This document shows positions 1-8,580 of a stretch of DNA of 42,405 nucleotides, piece after piece. Each line of letters opens with the position of its first letter. Within the stretch, counting starts at the first letter, position 1. Made by a program: the position numbers and the translations under genes. The DNA comes from Rhizobium sp. Q54 (GTDB lineage Bacteria > Pseudomonadota > Alphaproteobacteria > SHVZ01), in the NCBI GenBank assembly GCA_945871425.1, contig CAMBVS010000032.1, positions 1 to 42,405 on the forward strand, given 5' to 3'. A model generated the notes under the pieces. That model was not told where the DNA came from, searched no databases, and was given only the letters and a program-made list of their open reading frames with translations.

Positions 1-33
1 CGCCAGCCGGACGAACTCCCGCCGCAACGACAT
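1..33 (-). CDS. IS481-family transposase, N-terminal fragment
   Basis: The start codon ATG (33-31) is preceded by a purine-rich GGGGAGAGG about 6 nt upstream. It begins MSLRREFVRLA and is cut by the left edge of the window. This N-terminus matches the usual opening of IS481-type DDE transposases, where a helix-turn-helix follows, but only 11 residues are visible, so the call leans on the adjoining IS tip. The codon register is the same as that of the disrupted kinase next to it, so a naive gene finder would fuse the two into one protein. Confidence 0.6.
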   Translation of the reverse strand, partial: MSLRREFVRLA

Positions 34-146
34 GATGGACCTCTCCCCCCACGGCACCGCACCCTCCTGAAAAGGCACGCAAACAGCCGTGAGTATGTGT
101 CCACCATGTCCCCGAACACCCGTCCACCATCTCCCCGGTCCATACA
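1..146 (-). mobile_element. End of an IS481-family insertion sequence (partial)
   Basis: On the minus strand the hybrid kinase frame reads normally to Leu-Ile-Leu-Val and then changes abruptly at about 146 into sequence starting TGTATGGACCGGGGAGATGG, which looks like an IS481-family terminal repeat. Two direct copies of GTCCACCAT(g/c)TCCCC, at 99-113 and 122-136 with a period of 23 bp, lie in this tip and could be transposase binding sites. A transposase start with a good GGGGAGAGG ribosome site follows at 33. The other end of the element lies outside the window, so the exact boundary and any target-site duplication cannot be fixed. The family call is from recognising the tip and the transposase N-terminus. 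Confidence 0.75.
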
Positions 147-3100
147 CGAGGATGAGCCGGCCGTCGGCCAGCGCCCGCGAACGGTCGACCGGCGGGCCGG
201 GCACGAACGGCGCATCCTCGCCGCCATGATCCTCCGCCTCCACCCGGCCGAGCGCGATCTCGATCGCGCGGAGCAGCACCGCGCGCCGGACCGGCTTGGT
301 GAGATAGGCCTTGAACCCTGCCTCGAGCGCGCGGCGGCGCTGGCCGCGGTCGTCATAGGCGGTGAGCAGCACCGTGCCGATGGCGGCGAGCCGCTTGTCC
401 TCGGCCATGGTCTGGCGAAGCGCGAAGCCGTCGATGCCCGGCAGCTTGTAGTCGAGCACCAGGACGTCGAGCTTCCGCTGGCCGCGGCCGCGCAGCCGCG
501 ACAGCGCCGCCTCGCCGGACTCGACCCAATCGACCCGGGCACCCTCGGCGCCGAGATAGCGGGCCAGCACCGTCCGCATCGTCGGGTCGTCCTCGACCAC
601 CAGCACGGCGATGCCGTCGAGCGTACGGCGGACCTGCTCGTCCGCCGGCTCCTCGGGCAGCGGCAGCGAGACGGTGAAGACCGAGCCGTGGCCGAACTCG
701 CTCTCGACGCTGATGCCGCCGCCCATGTTCTCGGCCAGCCGCTTGCTGATGGTGAGGCCGAGGCCGGTACCGCCGAACTTGCGCGTCGTCGTGTCGTCCG
801 CCTGGACGAAGGCCTGGAACAGGCGCTGCTTTCCTTCGGGCGTCAGCCCGATGCCGGTGTCCGTCACCTTGAAGAGGATGTGTCCCGGCCGGTCCGGCGC
901 CGGCACCACCTCGACCGACACCTGGCCCTTGTCGGTGAACTTGATGGCGTTGCCGATCAGGTTGAACAGGATCTGGCGGAGCCTGACGGGATCGCCGCGG
1001 ACGAGAGCCGGCACCTTGGGATCGACGAAGGCGACCAGAGCCAGCGTCTTCTTCCTGGCCGCCGCCGCCAGCGTCTCGGCGACGCCTTCGACCAGGGTGA
1101 GCAGCGCCAGCGGCACCTGCTCGACCTCGATCTTGCCGGCCTCGATCTTGGAGAAGTCGAGGATGTCGTCGATGATCTTGAGAAGCGAGGAGGCCGACTC
1201 GCCGATCACCGCCGCCATCTCCTGCTGCTCGACGGTCAGCTGCGACTGCTGCAGGAGCTCGAGCAAGCCCAGGACGCCGTTCATCGGCGTCCGGATCTCG
1301 TGGCTCATGGTGGCGAGGAAGCTCGACTTGGCCCGGCTCGCCTGCTCGGCCGCGTCCTTGGCCTGGGTCAGATCCTCCTGGTAGCGCCGGCGCTCGGTGA
1401 CGTCATGCGCCCAGGTGACGAAGCTGTCCTCGCCGTCGATCGTCAGCCGCTGCCACAGCATGTAGGCCCAGAAGCGGCTGCCGTCGTCGCGCTTGAACTC
1501 GATCTCGACGCCGGGGATCTTGTCCTCCTTCTGCAGGCGTTCGACCAGGCGGAGGCAGTCCTCCGGATTGGCGTAGTAAAGGCGCGGGTCCGCCTGCAGC
1601 GAATCCTCGCGCGAGAGCCCGTAGAGCTCGGCGAAGGCCTGGTTGACGAACAGGCGCTTGCCCGAGAAGGTCTGCAGCGAGACCGCGAGCGGGCTCGACT
1701 CCAGCAGCGTCCGCAGCCTGCCCTCGCTTTCGCGAAGCCGCCGCTCGGCCTGCTTGAGCTCGGTCACGTTGGTATAGGTGCGGACGAAGCCGCCGCCCGG
1801 CATCGGCGACGTGCGGATGTCGATGAACTCTCCGTCCGGCCGCTCGTGCGTGTAGAGGTGCGACTGCGCCAGCGAAGCGATGTGCTCGCGGTGCTGCTTG
1901 ATGTAGCCCTCGATCTGCTGCTCGGTCTTCAGGCCGTACTCGGTGGGGCCGAGGTGGCGGATGATGTCGTCGTAGGTCTTCTTGCCGTCGAAGAATTCGG
2001 AAGGCAGGTGGACGCCCTCGGCGAAGAGCCGGTTCCACGCCACCATCCGGTGCTCCGCATCGAACATGGCGATGCCCTGGTCCATGTTCTCCAGCGTCGC
2101 GGTGAGGATATCGGTCTGGTGCGCCAGCTCCTCGGCCTGGCGCTTGCGCTCGGTCAAGTCGAGCGTCCACACCACCGAACAGGTCTCGCCGGCGAGGTCG
2201 ATCAGCTGCCAGAAGGAGAGGCACCAGAAGGGTGTGCCGTCCTTCCGCTTCTGCAGGATTTCCATGCCCGACACCTGCCCGTCGCGCTTCAGCCGGTCGA
2301 TCAGCAGGTGGCGATCGGCGGGGTTCACATAGAAGTCGAGGGCGTTGGTCGACATCACCTCGTCCTTGCTCAGGCCGTAGAGGTCGGAGAAGGCGCGGTT
2401 GGTGAAGACGCGGCCGCCGTCGAGCTGGGCGATGCCGACGCCGACCGGGCTCGACTCCAGGATGGTGCGAAGGCGCAGCTCGCTCTCCGCCACCTTGAGC
2501 TCGGCGGCCTTGATCTCGGTCACGTCGGTGTAGGTGCGGACATAGCCGCCGGCGGCGATCGGCGTCGTCCGCGTCTCCAGCATCATGCCGGTCGGCTTGC
2601 GGCGCACGCTGATCCGGGGAGAGGTGGTGGCGAGGATGCGCCGGGTTCGTAGCTCGGCCAGCTTCTCGAGGTCCTCGCCCTCGAGCCCCGCCTCGGTGGG
2701 GCCGAGATAGCGGACCAGGTCGGCATGGGTCGGAAGGCCGGCGAGAAGCTCGCGCGGGATGCCCGCCAGCTCGCTGTAGCGCCGGTTCCAGGCGACGACG
2801 CGGAGGTCCGCATCGTACATGACGATGCCCTGCTCCATGTTGTCGAGCACGTGCTCCAGCACCGCGGTCTTGTCCGCCAGCTCGCGCGCCTGGCGCTTCT
2901 GATCGGTCAGGTCGTAGGTCCAGGCGACCAGCGCGTCCTCGCCGTCGACCACGAGCCGCTGCCAGAAGGAATAGGCCCAGAATGTCGTGCCGTCGCGGCG
3001 GCGCTGCAGGATGTCGGCGCCGGAGATGCGGCCGTCGCGCTGGAAGCGGTCGAGGAGCGTCTGGCGCGCCACGTGGTCGATGTAGAACTCGGCGGCGTTG

Positions 3101-6100
3101 GCGTCGAACATCTCCTCCTGGGCCATGTGATAGAGGTCGGCGAAGGCCTTGTTGATGAAGACGCGCTTGCCGTCGAAGCGGCTGATCGAGACGCCGACCG
3201 GGCTGGATTCGAGGATGGTCCGAAGGCGGAGCTCGCTCTCCGCCACCCGCCGCTCGGCCGCCTTGATCTCGGTCACGTCGGTATAGGTCCGGACGAAGCC
3301 GCCGCCGGCGATCGGCACCGTGCGGGTCTCGAGCATCATGCCGTTGGGCCGCCGCCTGACGCTGATGCGCGGCTGCGTGGTCGCGCGCAGGCGCGCCGCG
3401 TGCTCCTCGGCGAGACGCACGAGCGCCTCTCCCTCGACCCCGACCTCGGCCGGCCCCGAGCGGCGGATGATGTCGACGTGATCGGGATTGCCGGCGAGGA
3501 ACTCGGGCTCGAGGTTGATCAGCTCGCAGAACCGCCGGTTCCAGGCGACAACCCGGAGATCGGAGTCGTACATGGTGATGCCCTGGTCCATGTTCTCCAG
3601 CACCGCCTGCAGCACGGCGGTCTTGCTCGCCAGCTCGTCGGCGGCACGCCGCCGCTCGGTCTGGTCGATCAGCCAGGCGACGGTGCAGGGCTCGCCGTCG
3701 ATCTCGACTGACTGCCAGAAGGCCAGAACCCAGAAGATCGAGCCGTCGCGGCGCTTCAAGGGCACCTCGACGCCGGAGACCTTGCCGGTCCGGCGCAGCT
3801 CCTCGATCAGCCTCGAGCGGTCGGAGGGATAGAGGTAGAAGTCGCCGGCGTTGATGGAGGCGGCTTCGGCACGCGAGTAGCCGTAGAGGTCGGCGATCGA
3901 CTGGTTGGTGAAGACGTAGGCGCCCGACGCCTTGCTGATGGAGACGGCGATCGGGCTCGACTCCAGGATCATGCGCAGCCGGTGCTCGCTATCGCGCAGG
4001 CGCTTCTCGGCCTCCTTCAGCTCGGTCACCTCGTAGAACCAGCCGAGCGTGACCCGCTCGCCCTCGAACTCGATCTGCTCGAGCGAGCTCGACACCCACA
4101 GCGGATCGCCCTCCATGTCGAGGCATTCGATCTCGATGTCGCGCACCTTGCCGCGAAGCTTCAGCTCGCTGATCACCGCGTCGCGGTCTGCCGGGTTGCG
4201 GTAGAACTCGCGGACGTCGACCCGCTCGATCGGCGTCGTGGTCAGGCGCTTGACGTACTCGCTGTAGCGCGCGTTCCAGAACTTCAGCGTGCCGTCGCGG
4301 CGGGTCATGGTGACGCCGATCGGGCTCGATTCGAGCAGCGAGCGGATCTGCTGTTCGCGCGTGCGCACCTCGCGCTCGGCGCGTTTCAGGTCGGTGACGT
4401 CGTAGCTGGTCGAGACGATGTGGGTGATGTTGCCGCTTTCGTCCTTGATGGCGGTCTTCGCCGTCATCCAGTAGACCGGGCGTCCCTCATCGTCGCGGCC
4501 GGTCATGGTCTCCTGGTAGAGCATCTGACGGCCGGTCGCGATGGCCTGGCGGTCGCGGTCGGCGGCCTCCGAGGTCTGCTCCATGGTACGGCCCGGCCAC
4601 TCGGTCTTGCCGATGACCTGCTCGGGCGTGACCTTGAACATGGTCTCCGTCGTCCGGTTCATCATTATGTAGCGGCGGTCGCGGTCCTTGAGAACGACGG
4701 AGATCGGGATGGCGTCGAGGATGGCGGTAAGCTGGCGTTCACTCGCCCGCACGGTTTCGTCGGCGCGAACGATCTCCGAGATGTCGTAGCTCGCCGTCAC
4801 CACATAGGTGACCCGGCCCCGGTCGTCCTTGATCGGGGTCTTCGAGGTGACCCAGTGGCGCGGCCGCCCTTCTTTGTCGGTGCCGGCCTGCTCCTGGTAG
4901 ACCTGGGCCTCGCCGGTCGCGATCGCGACGACGTCGCGGTTGGCGGTCAGCGAGACGTTGTCTGCCGTCCGCCCGGGCCAGGCGGTGCGGCCGAGCAGCT
5001 CCTTCGCCGCCACCCCGGCCAGCTCCGTCGTCGCCCGGTTGACCATCAGGTAGCGGCGGTCGCGGTCCTTCAGGTTGACCATGATCGGGATCGCGTCGAT
5101 GACCGCGTGCAGCATGCGCTCGCTGGCCTTGAGGGCTTCCTCCGAGCGCACGCGTTCGGTCACGTCGGTGATCGTCCTGACCGACCCGCCGCCCGGCAGC
5201 GGGTCGTTGCGGAACTCCAGCACGGTGCCGTTGGGCCGGCGCCGCCGGTAGAGGCGCGGCATGCCCTTGGCGACGGGCTGGCCGAGTAGGGTCTGCCAGT
5301 CCGAGGTCAGCGCGCCGGCCGGCACCGGCTGGTCCTGGAACTCGCCGCGATCGGCCAGGAGCTTGGAGGTCTGCTCCAGGGTCGGCTTGGTCGCGAGGTA
5401 GGATTCGGGCAGGTCCAGCATCTCGGCATAGCGCCGGTTGAACGCGGCCATGCGGTCGGTAGCGTCCACCACGACGATGCCCTGGTCGATGTTGCCCATG
5501 ATCTGGTCGAGCAGGGCCGCCTGCTCGGCCCGGACCGTCTCGGACTGCTTGCGCTCGCTGATGTCGACGTAGGTCCTGACGTAGCCGCCGCCGGGGAGCG
5601 GGATGCCGCGGATCTCGATCCAGCGGCCGTCCGGGCGCCGGCGCTCGAAGGTGAAGGACTTCTCGGGCGGCGGCACTTGGCGCATGCGGGCGACGACCTT
5701 GGCGTCCTCGGTCTCGCCCGGAACGTCCGGGAACTCGCCCGAGCGCACCTGGTGGCGGACGATCTCCGACATCGGCGGATGCTGGGCGAGAAGCGACGGC
5801 GGCAGCTTGAACAGCTCCGCATAGCTCCGGTTCCAGGCGACCAGCCGGGTCTCCTTGTCGTGGACCGCCAGCGCCTCGATCATGTTGTCCAGCACCGCCG
5901 AGAGCACCCGGCGCTCGGCGTCCGGACGGCGGATGAACCCGGCGAAGGCGGAGAGGCCGGCGGCGAACAGGAGCGCCAGGCCCAGCCATTCCGGGGGCGC
6001 GGCGACGGGCTTGGTGAGGGCGCCGAAGACGACGAAAGCGACGAAGGCGGCCAGGAAGGTCGACAGCGCCGCTCGCAGAGATTCCGCGGCCAGCGGAGCT

Positions 6101-6123
6101 GAAGGACGGATGATCGGCTTCAT
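147..6123 (-). CDS. Membrane-anchored hybrid histidine kinase with 12 PAS domains, 3' end truncated by an IS
   Basis: This is a sensor kinase that would pass phosphate from His to Asp in response to unknown signals. The start ATG is at 6123. Two hydrophobic segments (about residues 18-38 and 46-63) anchor the N-terminus. Twelve PAS domains of about 125 residues each follow (about 72-1580); some have the 'NMDQGI' PAS_7 look and others the 'ESSP' look. HisKA carries the H-box SHEIRTP with phospho-acceptor His1608. HATPase_c has an NLIGNAIKFTD N-box and a GTGLGL G-box (about 1710-1820). One receiver (about 1840-1957) has Asp1891 and Lys1943. After a linker the text reaches LILV, the typical opening of a second receiver (normally followed by VEDN), and then IS sequence begins. 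About 1992 native residues remain. No stop is seen in this frame as far as the left edge. The gene is divergent from thpR. HisKA, HATPase and receiver 1 are intact, so it may still be partly active. Confidence 0.9.
1390..3660 (-). repeat. Three tandem copies of a PAS-pair unit of about 755 bp inside the hybrid kinase gene
   Basis: Within the kinase, PAS domains 7+8, 9+10 and 11+12 form three successive units ending near 2900, 2145 and 1390. Each unit is an A-type PAS (NM(D/E)QGI opening, GG(G/Y)(F/Y)VRTYT ending) followed by a B-type PAS (LESSP(V/L) opening, FW...FWQ middle). The DNA is clearly similar between units, for example the repeated 'ctcggtcacgt(c/t)ggtataggt' junctions and the shared stretches around 'gaccgggctcgactccag'. 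This looks like recent tandem duplication of a two-domain block. Percent identity was not computed. Confidence 0.7.
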
Positions 6124-6235
6124 CTGCGGCGCCTCCCCGAGAGTGCCGCGAGGCTACCATTGCCCTCGCAGCGCAAGCCACTGGCGCGAAGACGGTCGGC
6201 CGGGCTAAGAACGCTGTAGGTCCGGACCAACGCCC

Positions 6236-6778
6236 ATGCCACGCCTTTTCGTCGCCATCCCGCTGCCCGAGGACGTTCGCGAGCGTCTCGGCCTGCTTGC
6301 GGGCGGCGTTCCCGGCGCCCGCTGGGTCGATCCCGAGAAGCTCCACCTGACGCTCCGCTTCATCGGCGAGGTCGATGGCGGCTGGGCCGACGACATAACC
6401 GCGGCTCTGGTCGGGGTTCTCGCCAAGTCCTTCGACCTCACCCTGGCCGGGGTCGGCCATTGGGGGACGCGCGAGCGGGCGACGATGCTCTGGGCCGGGG
6501 TCGAGAAGAACCCCGCCCTCATGCACCTTCAGGGCAAGGTCGAATCGGCCCTGGTCCGGCTCGGCCTCGACCCGGAGGGGCGCAAGTTCTCCCCGCACGT
6601 GACCCTGGCGCGGCTCAGCGGCAGCCCGGACTCGCGGGTCGCCAAGTTCATCGCTGACTACAACCTGTTCCGGATGCCGCCCTTCCGGGTCACCTCGTTC
6701 ACGCTCTTCTCGAGCTTTCTCTCGCGCGGCGGCGCCATCTACACGCCCGAGGCCGAGTATGCGCTCCTCGACCCTTGA
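6236..6778 (+). CDS. thpR: RNA 2',3'-cyclic phosphodiesterase / 2'-5' RNA ligase family
   Basis: A 180-residue 2H-phosphoesterase. Family members hydrolyse RNA 2',3'-cyclic phosphates to 2'-phosphate ends and can reversibly join tRNA halves by a 2'-5' link in vitro. Both signature HxTx motifs are present, His37-Leu-Thr-Leu and His121-Val-Thr-Leu, along with the typical opening RLFVAIPLP and the RFIGEV strand after motif 1. The length is normal for ThpR. It is the first gene of an operon with overlapping genes: its last 20 bases overlap the start of the sirtuin gene. The 112-bp gap upstream separates it from the divergent kinase and should hold both promoters. In-cell substrates are unknown for most ThpR proteins. 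Confidence 0.9.
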   Translation: MPRLFVAIPLPEDVRERLGLLAGGVPGARWVDPEKLHLTLRFIGEVDGGWADDITAALVGVLAKSFDLTLAGVGHWGTRERATMLWAGVEKNPALMHLQGKVESALVRLGLDPEGRKFSPHVTLARLSGSPDSRVAKFIADYNLFRMPPFRVTSFTLFSSFLSRGGAIYTPEAEYALLDP

Positions 6779-7499
6779 GCGGGTCCGCCCGGACTTAGGC
6801 TCGTCGATCGTCGTGCTCACCGGAGCCGGGATCTCCAAGGAGTCCGGCCTCGACACCTTCCGCGATGCCGGCGGCATCTGGTCCAGGGTCAGGATCGAGG
6901 ACGTCGCCACATACGAAGCCTTCGTCAAGGACCCGAGGCGCGTGCATGCCTTCTACAACGAGCGCCGCCGCGGCCTCCTGAATCCGAATGTCCAGCCGAA
7001 CGCCGCCCACCGGGCGCTGGCACGGCTCGAACGCGACTGGCCGGGCGAGGTTCTGGTGGTGACCCAGAACATCGACGACCTGCACGAGCGCGCCGGCACC
7101 AGGAACCTGATCCACATGCATGGCGAGCTGCTCAAGGCCGAGTGCGAGCATTGCCGTGCCGTGCATGCCTGGCCGGAAGACCTCTCGCGCGATGTCCGCT
7201 GCCCGGACTGCGGACGGGCCGCCGGCCTCCGCCCGCATGTGGTCTGGTTCGGCGAGATGCCGCTGGAAATGGACCGGATCGGGACCGCGCTCGACCGCGC
7301 CGGTCTCTTCGTCTCGATCGGGACCTCGGGCAACGTCTATCCGGCGGCCGGATTCGTCGCCGAGACCCGGGCCCGCGGCACGCTCTCGGTCGAGCTCAAC
7401 CTTGAGCCGTCCGAGGGCGCCTCGCTGTTCACGCATGTCGTCCACGGGCCGGCGAGCCAGGTGGTGCCGGCCTTCGTCGACGATCTCCTCGCGCCATGA
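6759..7499 (+). CDS. cobB: NAD-dependent protein deacylase, CobB/SIRT5-like sirtuin
   Basis: A 246-residue sirtuin that removes acyl groups from lysines using NAD+. Visible motifs are GAGIS (22-26), the TQNID NAD pocket (102-106), the catalytic His121 in HMHGEL, and four zinc cysteines (Cys129, Cys132, Cys148, Cys151). Tyr66 and Arg69 in FYNERR form the YxxR pair that lets class III sirtuins bind succinyl- or malonyl-lysine, so desuccinylase activity is likely. The ATG overlaps thpR by 20 bp. The stop overlaps the next gene through ATGA, so translation is probably coupled. Its place beside DNA glycosylases and an RNA end-processing enzyme suggests a link to nucleic-acid maintenance, but that is inference. 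Confidence 0.93.
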   Translation: MRSSTLERVRPDLGSSIVVLTGAGISKESGLDTFRDAGGIWSRVRIEDVATYEAFVKDPRRVHAFYNERRRGLLNPNVQPNAAHRALARLERDWPGEVLVVTQNIDDLHERAGTRNLIHMHGELLKAECEHCRAVHAWPEDLSRDVRCPDCGRAAGLRPHVVWFGEMPLEMDRIGTALDRAGLFVSIGTSGNVYPAAGFVAETRARGTLSVELNLEPSEGASLFTHVVHGPASQVVPAFVDDLLAP

Positions 7500-7999
7500 T
7501 CCTTCCGGACGTGCTCGGGCCGGGACTGGCCGCCGTCTTCTGCGGCACCGCGGCGGGGCGGGCCTCGAAGGAGCAGCGGGCCTACTACGCCAAGCCGGGG
7601 AACAGGTTCTGGCCGGCGCTCCACGATGCCGGCATCACCTCCCATCGCCTCGCGCCCGCCGAGTACAGGCAGCTGCTCGGCTTCGGCTGCGGGCTCACCG
7701 ACGTCTGCAAGACGAGCTATGGCAACGACGACCAGATCACCATGGTCGCCGGGGACCGGCATCGTCTCCTGCGCAAGATCCGGCGCTGGTCGCCCAGGAT
7801 CGTCGCCTTCACCAGCAAGACCGCCGCCGCCGCGGCTCTCGATTGCCGGACCGGCGACATCGCCTACGGCCTCCAGGACGTGTCGGTCGGCGACACCGCC
7901 TTGTTCGTCCTGCCGTCGCCTTCCGGCCAGGCCGGCAGCTACTGGAATCCGGAGCCCTGGCGCGAGCTCGGCGTCCGGGTGAGGGAGTGGCGGCGATGA
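7496..7999 (+). CDS. Mug/TDG-type mismatch-specific DNA glycosylase with variant active-site motifs
   Basis: A 167-residue family 2 (Mug-like) member of the uracil-DNA glycosylase superfamily, expected to excise U or damaged pyrimidines from G mismatches. The Mug fold is shown by VFCG, GNRFW (35-39), the G(C/V)(G)LTD strand (Asp69) and the C-terminal LPSPSG loop. Two motifs differ from E. coli Mug: GINPG with its catalytic Asn is GTAAG here (17-21), and NPSGL is SPSGQ (141-145). The GTAAG form recurs in a proteobacterial subgroup as far as I recall, so activity may rest on another residue such as Asp69. It overlaps both neighbours by ATGA. Confidence 0.82.
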   Translation: MILPDVLGPGLAAVFCGTAAGRASKEQRAYYAKPGNRFWPALHDAGITSHRLAPAEYRQLLGFGCGLTDVCKTSYGNDDQITMVAGDRHRLLRKIRRWSPRIVAFTSKTAAAAALDCRTGDIAYGLQDVSVGDTALFVLPSPSGQAGSYWNPEPWRELGVRVREWRR

Positions 8000-8580
8000 C
8001 CCGCGCCCTCGACCAGCTGCTGGAAGACGTCCGTGCCTGCCGGATCTGCGAGGCGCATCTGCCGCTGGGGCCGCGGCCGACCCTGCAGGCGGGATCGGGC
8101 GCGCGCTTGCTGATCGTCGGCCAGGCGCCGGGGACTCGGGTACATAAGACCGGCATCCCTTTCGACGATCCCTCCGGCGACCGGCTCCGCGCCTGGCTCG
8201 ACGTCGATCGCGACATCTTCTACGACCGCGAGCGGATCGCCCTGGTGCCGACGGGCTTCTGCTATCCGGGCAGGGGCGGGGGCGGCGACAAGCCGCCGCG
8301 GCCCGAATGCGCGCCGACCTGGCAGGCGAAGGTGAGGCGCCATCTGCCGAAGATCACGCTGACCCTGCTGGTCGGCCGGTACGCGCAATCCCACTATCTC
8401 GGCGGCCGGTCGAAGGAGACGCTGGCGGCGACGTCCCGCGCCTATGAAGAGTATCTGCCGGACTTTTGGCCGATCCCCCATCCGAGCCCGCGCAACCTCC
8501 TCTGGCTCCGGCGGAACCCGTGGTTCGAGGCCGCGATCGTGCCGGCGCTGCAGGCACGCGTGCGCCGGGTGCTGGCGTGA
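7996..8580 (+). CDS. Uracil-DNA glycosylase superfamily protein, family 4-like with four cysteines
   Basis: A 194-residue uracil-DNA glycosylase-like protein. Four cysteines (15, 18, 89, 105) have the C-x2-C ... C-x15-C spacing of family 4 enzymes that carry a 4Fe-4S cluster. Motif 1 is GQAPG (42-46) and motif 2 is HPSPRN (162-167), both close to the family pattern (GEAPG / HPSP). It is expected to cut uracil from single- and double-stranded DNA, but the divergent motif 1 leaves substrate choice open. The ATG at 7996 overlaps the mug-type stop. A longer upstream frame exists but would overlap both preceding genes deeply, so I reject it. Its own TGA overlaps the next gene's GTG. Confidence 0.83.
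   Translation: MTRALDQLLEDVRACRICEAHLPLGPRPTLQAGSGARLLIVGQAPGTRVHKTGIPFDDPSGDRLRAWLDVDRDIFYDRERIALVPTGFCYPGRGGGGDKPPRPECAPTWQAKVRRHLPKITLTLLVGRYAQSHYLGGRSKETLAATSRAYEEYLPDFWPIPHPSPRNLLWLRRNPWFEAAIVPALQARVRRVLA

Noticed and set aside
97..2652. Plus-strand open frame of 851 codons opposite the kinase
   Set aside because: Antisense shadow of the kinase frame in GC-rich DNA; its translation is low-complexity Arg/Ala/Asp/Leu-rich text with no domain, while the minus strand gives clear PAS, HisKA and receiver motifs.
4739..6928. Minus-strand frame of 729 codons
   Set aside because: It is out of register with the kinase, crosses the thpR gene antisense, and reads as Arg/Pro-rich nonsense.
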